This document shows positions 45,669-54,553 of a stretch of 64,000 bases of DNA, piece by piece. The position numbers and the translations under genes were made by a program. The stretch is from Nitrobacter sp039808345. Lineage in GTDB: Bacteria; Pseudomonadota; Alphaproteobacteria; Rhizobiales; Xanthobacteraceae. Positions within the stretch are counted from its first letter, which is position 1. Each line of letters opens with the position of its first letter. The notes under the pieces were generated by a model. The model saw only the letters and a list, made by a program, of their open reading frames with translations. It was not told the DNA's origin and made no database searches. Location: positions 558,001 through 622,000 of the forward strand of contig NZ_CP181167.1 in the NCBI RefSeq assembly GCF_047824785.1, given 5' to 3'.

Positions 45669-46148
45669 CTAACCACGGTGATAAGGATGACCGGCCAGGA
45701 TGGTCGCGGCCCGGTAGATCTGCTCCAGCAGCATGACGCGCACCATCTGATGCGGCCATGTGGCCGCGCCGAATGCAACGCTCAATCTAGCCCTGCGCCT
45801 TAATTCAGGCGAAAGTCCGTCCGCGCCGCCGATGATGAAAACCGCGTCCGCCACCGACTCATCCCTCCAGCGGCCGATCTGTTCCGCAAATGCGGCGCTG
45901 CCGATACTTTTGCCCGTTTCGTCCAGCGCCACCATCATCTCCCCGGGTGCCAGCGCGAGAATCGCCGCCGCCTCTTCGCGTATGCGTTGCCCGGCATCGC
46001 GGGCGCGGCTTTCCGCGACTTCATGGACATCCAGGCCGCGAAAGCCGAGCTTGCGCCCGATATCCTCGAAACGTCCGCGATAGCGCTCGGCAAGCTCCCG
46101 CTCAGGCCCGTGCTTCAGACGCCCCACGGCAATGACGACGAGTCGCAT
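45669..46148 (-). CDS. rlmH: 23S rRNA pseudouridine(1915) methyltransferase RlmH
   Basis: The 159-aa SPOUT methyltransferase methylates pseudouridine 1915 of 23S rRNA. Diagnostic segments are MRLVVIAVGRLKHGPERELA at the start and the SAM-knot region FIIGGADGLSPELRRRA with ATWPHQMVRVMLLEQIYRA at the C-terminus, ending GHPYHRG. Length is normal (155-160). It is downstream of rsfS with a 45-base gap, the usual rsfS-rlmH pair. Confidence 0.97.
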   Translation of the reverse strand: MRLVVIAVGRLKHGPERELAERYRGRFEDIGRKLGFRGLDVHEVAESRARDAGQRIREEAAAILALAPGEMMVALDETGKSIGSAAFAEQIGRWRDESVADAVFIIGGADGLSPELRRRARLSVAFGAATWPHQMVRVMLLEQIYRAATILAGHPYHRG

Positions 46149-46193
46149 CTGCGCACGCTGACATGCAATAATTGAAACGCAACGGCGGACGGT

Positions 46194-46658
46194 TCAGACC
46201 GTCTTCGCCGTCGCCGTGTTCTGTATCCACAATCTCTCGAGATTGTAGAATTCACGAACCTCCGGCCTGAATACGTGCACGACCACGTCGCCGGAATCGA
46301 TCAGCACCCAGTCGCAGTTCGGCATGCCCTCGGTACGGATTTTCTTGACCCCGATGTCCTTGAGGCCCCTGGCCACCGTTTCGGCGATCGCGCCGACATG
46401 GCGGTTGGATCGGCCAGTGACGATCACCATGTAGTCCGAGACGGCGGACCTGCCGCGCAGGTCAATGGTGAGAACATCTTCCGCCTTCATATCCTCGAGG
46501 CGGGAAAGGATCAGCTTGAGGTTTTGCTCGACGTCCGGCTGCGCCTCCGAAATGACGGAGTCCACCGAAGACGTTCGGGTTTCAGGCCTGTGGGGCTTGG
46601 CCGCCGTTCTCTTCGGCGTTGACGATCCGAGCGATGCGGATGACTGAGGCCTGGACAA
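46194..46658 (-). CDS. rsfS: Ribosome silencing factor RsfS
   Basis: The 154-aa protein has a ~40-residue serine/proline-rich N-terminus and the RsfS/DUF143 domain from about residue 45 (LKLILSRLEDMKAEDVLTID). The signature is SDYMVIVTGRSNRHVGAIAE and CDWVLIDSGDVVVHVFRPE. RsfS binds L14 and stops 30S/50S joining in stationary phase. A later start would remove the unconserved N-terminus. The pair with rlmH and upstream nadD is the standard cluster. Confidence 0.95.
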   Translation of the reverse strand: MSRPQSSASLGSSTPKRTAAKPHRPETRTSSVDSVISEAQPDVEQNLKLILSRLEDMKAEDVLTIDLRGRSAVSDYMVIVTGRSNRHVGAIAETVARGLKDIGVKKIRTEGMPNCDWVLIDSGDVVVHVFRPEVREFYNLERLWIQNTATAKTV

Positions 46659-46772
46659 TACAGGTGCGGTCAGGGACCATTTCCTTTCAAGGTGCCGACG
46701 CCGAACCCAGCGCCCGATGGTCTATAATACGCATGTAGGGGAGAAGGTTTCAAGATTCCAGTGTGACCGCCT

Positions 46773-47414
46773 TCAGGTTTTCAGGTCGCCGTCGATCCAT
46801 GTTCCGTCCCGGTTCCGCAGCCCGGTCGAGGACAACCGCGATTTCATTCCGGTGAGGAAAACCCAGGCAGGCAGGCGGTGCGTGGCCAGCCGGTCGGCCC
46901 TCGCTTCCGGCAAACGCCACCGCGCAAGCGCCTGCGCGGCGGGCGCGGCAAGAGCCCGGAAACTGTGCGGCGGGCGATCGACCACCGCGATCGGCGCCGC
47001 GGCGGCGATCCGCTGCCAGTTTTCCCAGCGATGAAACTGCTCCAGATTATCGGCGCCCATGATCCAGACAAAGCGCACGTTGGCGCATCTGCGTCGCAGA
47101 TAGGTGATGGTGTCGATGGTGTAGCGCGTTCCGATGACGGCTTCGAGACAACTGATGTCGATGCGCGGATCGCTCGCCACCGCCGCCGCCGCCGCGGCGC
47201 GGTCGCCGAGAGCGCGAAGCGCACGCGCATCCTTGAGCGGGTTGGCGGGTGAAACGAGCCACCAGATCCGGTCGAGTTCCAGCCGCTTCAGGGCATACAG
47301 GCTGACGGCGCGATGCGCGGCGTGAGGCGGATTGAACGAGCCGCCAAGCAGGCCGATACGCATGCCATCGGAATGAAGCGGGATGGCGCGTGAGACGACG
47401 GAACGCGAGCCCAA
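46773..47414 (-). CDS. nadD: Nicotinate-nucleotide adenylyltransferase
   Basis: NadD adenylates nicotinate mononucleotide in NAD synthesis. The nucleotidyl-transferase motif GGSFNPPHAAH is about 11 residues after the likely core start, and the C-terminal SSTGLRNRDG matches the ISSTxxR motif. The first codon used here is TTG at 47414 (213 aa); an ATG at 47363 (MRIGLLGGSF) gives 196 aa and also a full domain. It starts 40 bases after proA, on the same strand. Confidence 0.94.
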   Translation of the reverse strand: MGSRSVVSRAIPLHSDGMRIGLLGGSFNPPHAAHRAVSLYALKRLELDRIWWLVSPANPLKDARALRALGDRAAAAAAVASDPRIDISCLEAVIGTRYTIDTITYLRRRCANVRFVWIMGADNLEQFHRWENWQRIAAAAPIAVVDRPPHSFRALAAPAAQALARWRLPEARADRLATHRLPAWVFLTGMKSRLSSTGLRNRDGTWIDGDLKT

Positions 47415-47453
47415 ATCAATCCCCGCGCCACCCGCAGGATGATCCGGGCGCGC

Positions 47454-48746
47454 TCACGGGCGGACCTGCCCGTCACCATGAACGCGATATTTGAAACTCG
47501 TCAGTTGCTCGGCGCCAACCGGCCCGCGCGCATGGAACTTGCCCGTGGCAATGCCGATTTCAGCCCCGAAGCCGAACTCTCCGCCGTCGGCGAATTGCGT
47601 CGACGCATTGTGCAGGACGATCGCCGAATCGACCTCGTTGAGAAACCGGGCCGCCGTTTCGGGATCCCCGGTCACGATCGCATCCGTGTGGCGCGAGCCG
47701 TGATGCTGGATATGATCAATCGCGCCGCCGCAACCATCGACCACGCGCGCGGAAATGATCGCGTCCCCGTATTCGGTGTCCCAGTCGCTGTCGGCCGCGG
47801 CCCTGACCCGCGGATCGACGCCCTGCACGTCGGCGTCGCCGCGCACCTCGCAACCGGCCTCGATCAGCGTTTCGACCAGCGGCTTCAGAATGTCCCGCGC
47901 GCCCGAGCGATCGACCAGCAGCGTCTCGGCCGCGCCGCAAACGCCAGGCCGGCGCATTTTCGAGTTGAGCACGACCGCCTTCGCCATCGCGAGATCGGCG
48001 GCGCCATCGACATAGACATGATTGACGCCCTCAAGATGCGCGAACACCGGCACGCGCGCCTCGGCCTCGACCCGCGCGACAAGGCTTCTGCCGCCGCGCG
48101 GCACGATCACGTCGATGCCGCCGTTCATCCCGCTCAGGAGCAGCCCGACCGCGGCGCGGTCGCGCGTCGGCACCAGCGTGATCGCCGCTTCCGGCAATCG
48201 CGCCTCGCGCAGTCCCTGCACGAGGCATTCATGAATCGCGCGGCATGAGCGAAAGCTTTCCGAGCCGCCGCGCAGGATCACGGCGTTGCCGGATTTGAGG
48301 CACAGCACGCCGGCATCGGCGCAGACATTGGGACGGCTCTCGAAGATCACGGCCACCACCCCGAGCGGCACCCGCACGCGCTCGATGGTCATGCCGTTGG
48401 GCCGCTGCCAGCGCTCGGTGACACGTCCCACCGGATCGTCGATCTCACGGACCACCTTCACGCCGCCGGCCATCGCCTCCACGCGCGCCTGCGTCAGCGT
48501 GAGACGGTCGAGGAAAGCGGCGGTGGCGCCGCCGGCGCGCGCATCAGCGACGTCTTCGGCATTGGCCTCGAGAATCACCGCCGCATGGCTTCGGATCGCG
48601 CGCTCCATCGCATCGAGCGCCTCGTTCTTCTGCGCCGTTGAAGCCAGGCCGAGCGCTCGCGCGGCAGCACGCGCCCCTGTCGCAAGGTCGCCCATCAAGG
48701 CCGAAAGATCGGCCGAGGCATCGATCGCCTTCAAAGAAGCAGTCAT
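47454..48746 (-). CDS. proA: Gamma-glutamyl phosphate reductase
   Basis: The 430-aa enzyme reduces glutamyl-5-phosphate to glutamate-5-semialdehyde in proline synthesis with NADPH. It shows the cofactor region VIFESRPNVCADAGVLCLKS, the catalytic cysteine in RRPGVCGAAETLL near residue 280 and the end GPVGAEQLTSFKYRVHGDG, all diagnostic of ProA. The order proB-proA-nadD on one strand is standard in Rhizobiales. proB ends 131 bases upstream; a fragment of a family A repeat lies in that gap. Confidence 0.97.
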   Translation of the reverse strand: MTASLKAIDASADLSALMGDLATGARAAARALGLASTAQKNEALDAMERAIRSHAAVILEANAEDVADARAGGATAAFLDRLTLTQARVEAMAGGVKVVREIDDPVGRVTERWQRPNGMTIERVRVPLGVVAVIFESRPNVCADAGVLCLKSGNAVILRGGSESFRSCRAIHECLVQGLREARLPEAAITLVPTRDRAAVGLLLSGMNGGIDVIVPRGGRSLVARVEAEARVPVFAHLEGVNHVYVDGAADLAMAKAVVLNSKMRRPGVCGAAETLLVDRSGARDILKPLVETLIEAGCEVRGDADVQGVDPRVRAAADSDWDTEYGDAIISARVVDGCGGAIDHIQHHGSRHTDAIVTGDPETAARFLNEVDSAIVLHNASTQFADGGEFGFGAEIGIATGKFHARGPVGAEQLTSFKYRVHGDGQVRP

Positions 48747-48877
48747 GCGGGTAACGGTCTTCGATGATATGTTCTCGTCATATCCCTAACATAGAAATCC
48801 GGGATCGGCGAGGCGTCCCAGGCCCGAAGACATGCTTCGCTCGAAAACGCCATAAAGCCCGGAGCACGACTCTCTGG

Positions 48878-50014
48878 CTAACCCGCCTCACCAGGCGAGC
48901 CGACCACGAGGTCGTCGCGATGAATCATTTCGACGCGGCCGCGAACCCCCAGAAGCTGGGCGGCATCGGAAGACGAACGCCCCTTGATCCTGTCGGCGTC
49001 GGCGGCGTCGTAGGCGACGAGGCCGCGGCCGATTTCATGCCCGTTCGGGCCGCGCACGATGACGGCGTCGCCCCGCGCGAAATGCCCGTCGATCCGGGTC
49101 ACGCCCGCCGGAAGCAGGCTCTTGCCGGCGCGCAGCGCCGCGACCGCGCCGGCATCGATCGTCAGCGTACCCCGGGGCTCCAGCGAACCGGCGATCCAGC
49201 GCTTGCGCGCCGTGACCGGATTGGCCGGCGTCAGAAACCATGTACAGGGACCGGCATCCATGATGGCCCGCAGCGGATGCGCGATCGTACCGGAAGCGAT
49301 CAGCATGTGCGTTCCCGCGGTCGTCGCGATCTTCGCTGCCTCGATCTTGGTCCGCATTCCGCCGCGCGACAGCTCGGATGCGGCGCTGCCGGCCATCGCC
49401 TCGATGTCGGCCGTGACCCTCTTCACCACCGGAATCAGTTTTGCCTCCGGATTGAGATGGGGCGGCGCGTCATAGAGCCCGTCGATGTCCGACAACAGGA
49501 TCAGCAGATCCGCGCTCGCCATGGTGGCGACCCGCGCGGCAAGCCGGTCATTGTCGCCGTAGCGGATTTCGTTGGTGGCGACCGTATCGTTTTCGTTGAT
49601 GACCGGGACCGCGCGCCATTCGAGCAGCTTCGCGATGGTCGAGCGCGCATTGAGATAGCGGCGGCGTTCCTCGGTGTCCTGCCATGTCACCAGGATCTGC
49701 CCCGCGCCGATGCCGTGATCGGCCAGCACTTTCGACCATATCCGGGCCAGCGCGATCTGTCCGACGGCGGCGGCGGCCTGACTCTCCTCCAGCTTCAGCG
49801 GGCCACCAGGCAACTTGAGCTTGCTACGGCCGAGAGCAACCGCGCCTGACGAGACCACCAGCACCTCACAGCCGTCGCCGTGAAGCCCCGCGATATCGGC
49901 GGCCAGCGCCGACAGCCATTCCCCTCGCACCTTGCCCGCGGCGGAATCGATCAGCAGCGACGAGCCGACCTTGACGACGATACGGCGAAATTTCTTGAGA
50001 TGCGGGCGGGTCAT
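48878..50014 (-). CDS. proB: Glutamate 5-kinase
   Basis: The 378-aa enzyme phosphorylates glutamate in proline synthesis. The amino-acid kinase domain covers 1-265 (KVGSSLLID at 12-20, VSSGAVALGR, PVINENDTVATNEIRYGDND). A PUA domain follows from about 280 (GTLTIDAGAVAALRAGKSLL). Proline feedback usually acts on the kinase domain. It is upstream of proA. obgE is 142 bases further upstream, with a hairpin at 50043 that probably ends the obgE transcript. Confidence 0.97.
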   Translation of the reverse strand: MTRPHLKKFRRIVVKVGSSLLIDSAAGKVRGEWLSALAADIAGLHGDGCEVLVVSSGAVALGRSKLKLPGGPLKLEESQAAAAVGQIALARIWSKVLADHGIGAGQILVTWQDTEERRRYLNARSTIAKLLEWRAVPVINENDTVATNEIRYGDNDRLAARVATMASADLLILLSDIDGLYDAPPHLNPEAKLIPVVKRVTADIEAMAGSAASELSRGGMRTKIEAAKIATTAGTHMLIASGTIAHPLRAIMDAGPCTWFLTPANPVTARKRWIAGSLEPRGTLTIDAGAVAALRAGKSLLPAGVTRIDGHFARGDAVIVRGPNGHEIGRGLVAYDAADADRIKGRSSSDAAQLLGVRGRVEMIHRDDLVVGSPGEAG

Positions 50015-50042
50015 GGCAATCGACGGTCAATCGAAACGAAAG

Positions 50043-50069
50043 CGCCGCTTTCATCACATGAAAGCGGCG
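50043..50069 (-). terminator. Hairpin between obgE and proB
   Basis: CGCCGCTTTCAT-GTG-ATGAAAGCGGCG (minus strand) is a perfect 12-bp stem, followed on the minus strand by CTTTCGTTTCG. It lies 88 bases after the obgE stop and just upstream of proB. Confidence 0.6.
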
Positions 50070-50156
50070 GACAGGAAAGCGGAATGCCGATCGAAATCAT
50101 TCGATCGCAAAACCGGTATGCACTCTATAGGGAGTATGCGCTCACCGTCGCGCGGC

Positions 50157-51233
50157 TCAGGGGGACCACGGCTTGGCGCGGGCGACCGGCGTTTCCATCG
50201 CCTGTGCCGCCGAAACATCCGCGCTTCTCGCCTTGTCCGAGACCGGCGCCTGCCCGATGACCTCGACCAGCGCGCGCAGCACATCCTGCACGCCCTCGCC
50301 GGTGACGCCCGAGACCAGCAGCGGCGTTTTCTTCGCGGCGCGCTTGAGGCGGTCGCGCTGCTTTTTCAGATCCTCGGCCGTGACCGCGTCGATCTTGTTG
50401 AGCGCCACGATCTCGACCTTTTCGGCAAGCGCTCCGGCGTAGGCCTCCATTTCTCCGCGCACGATCTTGTAGGCGCGGCCGGCATGATCGCAGCCGGCAT
50501 CCACCAGATGCAGCAGCACGCGGCAGCGCTCGACATGCCCGAGGAAACGATCGCCCAGTCCCGCGCCCTCATGCGCGCCCTCGATCAACCCGGGAATATC
50601 CGCCAGCACGAATTCGCGATCCTGCACTCTCACGACACCGAGCTGCGGGTGCAGCGTGGTAAATGGATAGTCGGCGATCTTCGGCTTCGCCGCGCTCACC
50701 TTGGAGAGAAACGTCGACTTGCCTGCATTGGGCAAACCGACCAGACCGGCATCGGCGATCAGCTTCAACCGCAGCCAGATCCAGCGTTCCTCGCCCGGCT
50801 GGCCGGGATTGGCGCGGCGCGGCGCCCGGTTGGTCGACGACTTGAAGTGCGCGTTGCCGAACCCGCCATTGCCGCCTTCGGCCAGCACAAGGCGCTCGCC
50901 GACCCGGGTGAAGTCGTGGATCAGGGTTTCGCGATCCTCGTCGATGATCTGGGTGCCAAGCGGCACCTTGAGCACGATGGCCTTGCCGTTCGCGCCGTGG
51001 CGGTCCGAGCCCATGCCGTTAGTGCCCTTCGGGGCCTTGAAGTGCTGCTGGTAGCGATAGTCGATCAGGGTGTTGAGGCCGTCGGCGACCTCGACGATGA
51101 CGTCGCCGCCGCGGCCTCCATTGCCGCCCGAGGGGCCCCCGAACTCGATGAACTTCTCGCGGCGGAAAGCCACGCAGCCGTTACCACCATCGCCGGAACG
51201 GATATAAACCTTGGCTTCATCGAGAAATTTCAT
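50157..51233 (-). CDS. obgE: GTPase Obg/CgtA
   Basis: The start MKFLDEAKVYIRSGDGGNGC gives 358 aa. The glycine-rich OBG fold is at 1-158 (GGPSGGNGGRGGDVIVEVAD). The G domain has G1 GLPNAGKS at 166-173, G3 DIPGLIEGAHEGAGLG and G4 NKID. Obg GTPases act in 50S assembly and stress control. An upstream ATG (51275) would add 14 non-conserved residues. The downstream position from rplU-rpmA follows the conserved order L21-L27-obg-proBA, here with a GNAT gene between. Confidence 0.97.
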   Translation of the reverse strand: MKFLDEAKVYIRSGDGGNGCVAFRREKFIEFGGPSGGNGGRGGDVIVEVADGLNTLIDYRYQQHFKAPKGTNGMGSDRHGANGKAIVLKVPLGTQIIDEDRETLIHDFTRVGERLVLAEGGNGGFGNAHFKSSTNRAPRRANPGQPGEERWIWLRLKLIADAGLVGLPNAGKSTFLSKVSAAKPKIADYPFTTLHPQLGVVRVQDREFVLADIPGLIEGAHEGAGLGDRFLGHVERCRVLLHLVDAGCDHAGRAYKIVRGEMEAYAGALAEKVEIVALNKIDAVTAEDLKKQRDRLKRAAKKTPLLVSGVTGEGVQDVLRALVEVIGQAPVSDKARSADVSAAQAMETPVARAKPWSP

Positions 51234-51360
51234 GACCGATAGGTAGGATAGGGAAGCCGGGGAGGCAACGGCCATGCATCATGCATCCGTCGCAGCCAGA
51301 AACGGAAAGGCTCCAGCCTTCGGCTCCGGCAGGACGGCGGCATGCCCGCCCCAGAAGACC

Positions 51361-51969
51361 TCAGATGCACGGCTCACGGCGCGCGGCGCTGTTCCAACGC
51401 TTCAGCGACGACCACACGCCACGCGACAGGCGGAAACGATCGACCGGCGTGGATGAGCCGAGCGCCCTGATGCGGTGCAGTTCGACGCCGGTCCACTGGA
51501 AACCGCACTTCTCAAGCACGTTGCGCGAGGCCGGATTGATCACGCGGGTGCCGGAGACCATGCGATCGACGTCATACTCCTCGAAAGCGTAATCGATGAC
51601 CGCGCGCACGGTCTCGGTGGCGAAGCCCCGGCCCCAATGATCAACGCCGAACCAATAACCCAGTTCGGGCGCGTCGGGTTTTCTCCAGTCAACGCCAGCT
51701 ACTCCGACCGGCACATGATTGTGCTCGACCAGAAACACCATCTGGCGGCTATCACCTGCGGCGGCTTCGACGAATTGAACGGCGTCATCCGGCGTATAGG
51801 GGTGCGGCAGGCAGCGCGTCATCTCCGCGATGCGCCGGTCGTTGGCGAGCGCGGTGATGTCCCTGACATCCGCATGGGTTGGCCTGCGTAATGTCAACCG
51901 CTCGGTTTCAAGCGCAAACGACCGCCGATCGCGCTGCAAGGGCGTGAGTATTGGCATGTCCTGCAGCAT
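51361..51969 (-). CDS. GNAT family N-acetyltransferase
   Basis: The 202-aa protein (MLQDMPILTPLQRDRRSFAL) is a RimJ/RimL-like GNAT domain: LETERLTLRRPTHADVRDIT at 19-38, ELGYWFGVDHWGRGFATETV (acetyl-CoA loop, about 98-117) and NPASRNVLEKCGFQWTG. The substrate is unknown, possibly ribosomal or another small amine. It sits between obgE and rpmA in this lineage, which is common in Bradyrhizobiaceae. A strong terminator (52016-52041) separates it from rpmA, so it is probably transcribed from its own promoter. Confidence 0.88.
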   Translation of the reverse strand: MLQDMPILTPLQRDRRSFALETERLTLRRPTHADVRDITALANDRRIAEMTRCLPHPYTPDDAVQFVEAAAGDSRQMVFLVEHNHVPVGVAGVDWRKPDAPELGYWFGVDHWGRGFATETVRAVIDYAFEEYDVDRMVSGTRVINPASRNVLEKCGFQWTGVELHRIRALGSSTPVDRFRLSRGVWSSLKRWNSAARREPCI

Positions 51970-52015
51970 GGTCGGCTCCGTGTCGCGAACGCAAGTCCCA
52001 TGCGAGCGCAAAATG

Positions 52016-52041
52016 AAAAAGGAGGCCGGTTTCCCGCCTCC
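52016..52041 (-). terminator. Rho-independent terminator of rplU-rpmA
   Basis: On the minus strand GGGAGGCGG-GAAA-CCGGCCTCC is followed directly by TTTTTCATTTT. It starts 64 bases after the rpmA stop. Confidence 0.8.
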
Positions 52042-52104
52042 CCTTGGAGCCATCGATGCTCCACCGGTTCAACAGGGACCGGCGGACGCAACGTCATCCA
52101 CCGT

Positions 52105-52377
52105 CTACTCGGCCGCGGCTTCCGTCATCGGGAGGACCGACACGAAAGTCCGGCCGCCGGTTTTTACGCGAAACGCGACGTGACCTTCGACCTTGGCGAA
52201 CAGGGTATGGTCCGTGCCCATACCGACATTCAGACCCGGATGCCAGGTGGTTCCACGCTGGCGGGCGATGATGTTGCCGGGAATCACATGCTCGCCGCCG
52301 AAAGCCTTGATGCCAAGGCGCTTGCCATGCGAATCGCGCCCGTTCCGCGAGGAACCGCCTGCCTTTTTGTGAGCCAT
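52105..52377 (-). CDS. rpmA: 50S ribosomal protein L27
   Basis: The 90-aa protein begins MAHKKAGGSSRNGRDSHGKR, the conserved L27 N-terminus that reaches the peptidyl-transferase centre, and shows IIARQRGTTWHPGLNVGMG. The C-terminus (VLPMTEAAAE) is normal. The gene follows rplU by 85 bases on the same strand; a hairpin lies in the gap. Confidence 0.98.
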   Translation of the reverse strand: MAHKKAGGSSRNGRDSHGKRLGIKAFGGEHVIPGNIIARQRGTTWHPGLNVGMGTDHTLFAKVEGHVAFRVKTGGRTFVSVLPMTEAAAE

Positions 52378-52415
52378 CGCCCGTCTCCAAACTCGTCCGA
52401 ATCTCTAGATCATTT

Positions 52416-52446
52416 CCGTGACAGAATCATTCATTTTCTGTCACGG
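52416..52446 (-). promoter_or_regulatory. Hairpin in the rplU-rpmA gap
   Basis: CCGTGACAGAA pairs with TTCTGTCACGG over 11 bp around an AT-rich loop. It lies between the two ribosomal genes, followed on the minus strand by ATGATCTAGAG. It might tune the L21/L27 ratio or mRNA decay; the role is inferred. Confidence 0.55.
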
Positions 52447-52462
52447 GGATTTTTAATTGCTC

Positions 52463-52900
52463 TTAATCCGCGTCTTCCGCCGTCTTGGCGGCTTTCCTCG
52501 CGGCCCTCTTGGGCTTGTCGTCGCTCGCGCCTTCCGCGGGCTTGACGGCCTTTTCCTTCTTCGGGCGCGGCCCGATTGTCGGGCTCTTGCCGTCAGCCAG
52601 GATCTCGGTGACGCGCAGCACGGTGATCTCGTCGCGATAACCCCGCTTGCGCTTGGAGTGCTTGCGGCGGCGCTTCTTGAACGCGATCACCTTGGGACCG
52701 CGCTTGTGCTGCAGCACTTCCGCCGCGACCGAGGCGCCCGCCACCGTGGGCGCGCCAAGCACCGGCGTGTCGCCGCCCAGCAACAGAACCTCGCCAAGCT
52801 GCACGATCGTTCCGACCTCGCCGGCGATCTTGCCAATCTCAAGCACATCATCCGGAACGACACGGTACTGCCGGCCGCCGGTTTTGATGACTGCGAACAT
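52463..52900 (-). CDS. rplU: 50S ribosomal protein L21
   Basis: The 145-aa protein begins MFAVIKTGGRQYRVVPDDVL. The L21 domain covers residues 1-102 with KVIAFKKRRRKHSKRKRGYR, the conserved rRNA-binding stretch. A 43-residue alanine/lysine-rich extension follows (EKAVKPAEGASDDKPKRAAR), common in Rhizobiales. L21 heads the rplU-rpmA operon; its leader is in 52901-53040. Confidence 0.97.
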   Translation of the reverse strand: MFAVIKTGGRQYRVVPDDVLEIGKIAGEVGTIVQLGEVLLLGGDTPVLGAPTVAGASVAAEVLQHKRGPKVIAFKKRRRKHSKRKRGYRDEITVLRVTEILADGKSPTIGPRPKKEKAVKPAEGASDDKPKRAARKAAKTAEDAD

Positions 52901-53309
52901 CGTTTTATTCCTTCGTGTTCGATCCCGGCCTCGGAAGGTTCCGGGCCGGCTTTTTGTTCAGTCGTTGGACAGGAGCATTTTATCCGACGGCAACCCGGGC
53001 GAACGCCGCTTTGCCTGATCATGCTCGATGATTTTCGACGCAGCCGGGGGATTGACCATCCGGCCACACAAGAACAAGCGGCGCCGGGTAAACCCCGCGC
53101 CGGTTGCGGGACTTATAGCCCGCCAACGCCGCGAGTCAAGGAAATCGCATGGCCGTATCGCGCAAACGGCAGCAATTCTCCTCGCTTTACAATGGACGCC
53201 GCCTCGAGATCACCCCCATGCGGCTGGCCGGCCGCCCGGTCATGAAACCAATGGGTTCCCTCGCAGTTGTTGCAGGCTGGATCAAACGGGCAAGGGGGCA
53301 CCATACGAC
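52901..53309. other. Divergent promoter region rplU/ROK-like gene
   Basis: 409 bases. The rplU leader holds an imperfect GGCCTCGGAAGGTTCCGGGC stem at about 52928-52950. The right half reads open in the ROK frame but lacks a start signal and the character of a domain. A GGGGG Shine-Dalgarno is at about 53294-53298 before the ATG at 53310. Confidence 0.5.
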
Positions 53310-54449
53310 ATGGCGGAAGACGCTCTGACAACTTCGGGCATCGGCAAGCACGGCGTTCTCCGGCTGCCCTCGGTGGACATCGACAACTACAACATCGAGT
53401 TGAAGGACGATGATGGTTTCCTCGGCGACCGCGCCTGCAAGGGCGCGTTCCGCAGGATTCTTGACGACCTGCGCAAGCCGCTGAAAAAAAACGGCGAGGA
53501 TCCGCTCGGCAAGGCGCCATCCGAGGCGATCGCCAAAGGCTCGCTCGACGAGGCGCTGGTCGGAGAGGATATCGAGGCCTCCGCCCTTGTGCATGGCGCC
53601 ATCGAGGAATTCGCGCAGGAACTGGCTTATGTGACCGGGCGCTTCCTTAAAACCAAAGCCTGGGCCAACACCGAATGCATCGTGGTCGGCGGCGGCTTCC
53701 GCAAGAGCCGGGTCGGCGAGATCGCGATCGCCCGTGCCGACCTGTTGTTGAAGAACGAGGGCCACAAGGTCCACCTGGTTCCGATCCGCTTCGATCCCGA
53801 CGAAGCGGGACTGATCGGTTGCCTGCATCTTGCGCCTTCCTGGATTTTCGAGGCGTTTGACAGCATTCTGGCGGTTGATATCGGCGGCACCAATATCCGC
53901 TGCGGCGTGGTCGAGACCAAATGGAAGAAGGCCGCCGACCTGTCCAAGGCCGGGGTTTGGAAATCTGAACTGTGGCGCCACGCCGACGACGAGCCAACCC
54001 GCGAGGGCGCGGTGAAGAAGCTCGTGAAAATGCTGAAGGACCTCGTTTCGCAGACGGAAAGGCAGGGACTGAAGCTCGCGCCCTTCATCGGCATCTCCTG
54101 TCCGGGCGTGATCGAGGAGGACGGATCAATCGAGAAAGGCGCGCAGAACCTTCCCGGCAACTGGGAGAGCAGCAGATTCAACCTGCCGAAGTCACTGATC
54201 GAAGCCATCCCGGAGATCGGCGGTCACGATACCACCGTGCTGATGCATAACGATGGCGTGGCGCAGGGCCTGAGCGAAATGCCTTACATGCAGGATGCCA
54301 GCCGCTGGGGCGTTTTGACCATCGGCACCGGCCTCGGCAACGCGCGCTTCACCAACCGCAGGAAAGAGAAGGAGAACAAGAAGGAAAAGAAGCCCGAGGA
54401 CGGAAAGGACAAAGACAAAGACAAGAAGGATAAGAAAGCCAAGGACTGA
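53310..54449 (+). CDS. ROK-family protein with long N-terminal extension
   Basis: The 379-aa protein begins MAEDALTTSGIGKHGVLRLP. Only from residue 189 does the ROK/sugar-kinase ATPase fold appear: SILAVDIGGTNIRCGVVETK (phosphate-1 loop), FIGISCPGVIEEDGSIEKGA, VLMHNDGVAQGLSEMPYM and the phosphate-2 segment LTIGTGLGNARF. Residues 1-188 include ECIVVGGGFRKSRVGE, so they may form another structured domain. The last 30 residues are almost all lysine, glutamate and aspartate. ROK members phosphorylate sugars or act as repressors. Here the usual zinc CxCGxxGC motif is absent and the C-terminal third is short. Start follows a GGGGG ribosome-binding site. Confidence 0.8.
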   Translation: MAEDALTTSGIGKHGVLRLPSVDIDNYNIELKDDDGFLGDRACKGAFRRILDDLRKPLKKNGEDPLGKAPSEAIAKGSLDEALVGEDIEASALVHGAIEEFAQELAYVTGRFLKTKAWANTECIVVGGGFRKSRVGEIAIARADLLLKNEGHKVHLVPIRFDPDEAGLIGCLHLAPSWIFEAFDSILAVDIGGTNIRCGVVETKWKKAADLSKAGVWKSELWRHADDEPTREGAVKKLVKMLKDLVSQTERQGLKLAPFIGISCPGVIEEDGSIEKGAQNLPGNWESSRFNLPKSLIEAIPEIGGHDTTVLMHNDGVAQGLSEMPYMQDASRWGVLTIGTGLGNARFTNRRKEKENKKEKKPEDGKDKDKDKKDKKAKD

Positions 54450-54457
54450 CGACACCC

Positions 54458-54553
54458 TTCGGGCATGATCCGATCAAGTTGAACCGGACCACGCTCCGGA
54501 AATTATTGGCTGGTCGCATTCTTTTGCGGCGAACCTGCATCCCTTTGCCGGAC
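54458..54553. repeat. Family C repeat
   Basis: GGGCATGATCCGATCAAGTT with GAACCGGACCACGCTCCGG gives an imperfect stem; GCATTCTTTTGCGGCGAAC is the second arm. Confidence 0.7.

Noticed and set aside
53028..53309. Upstream extension of the ROK-like gene
   Set aside because: The extra 94 residues overlap the rplU promoter region, are arginine-rich with no domain, and the ATG at 53310 has a better ribosome-binding site.
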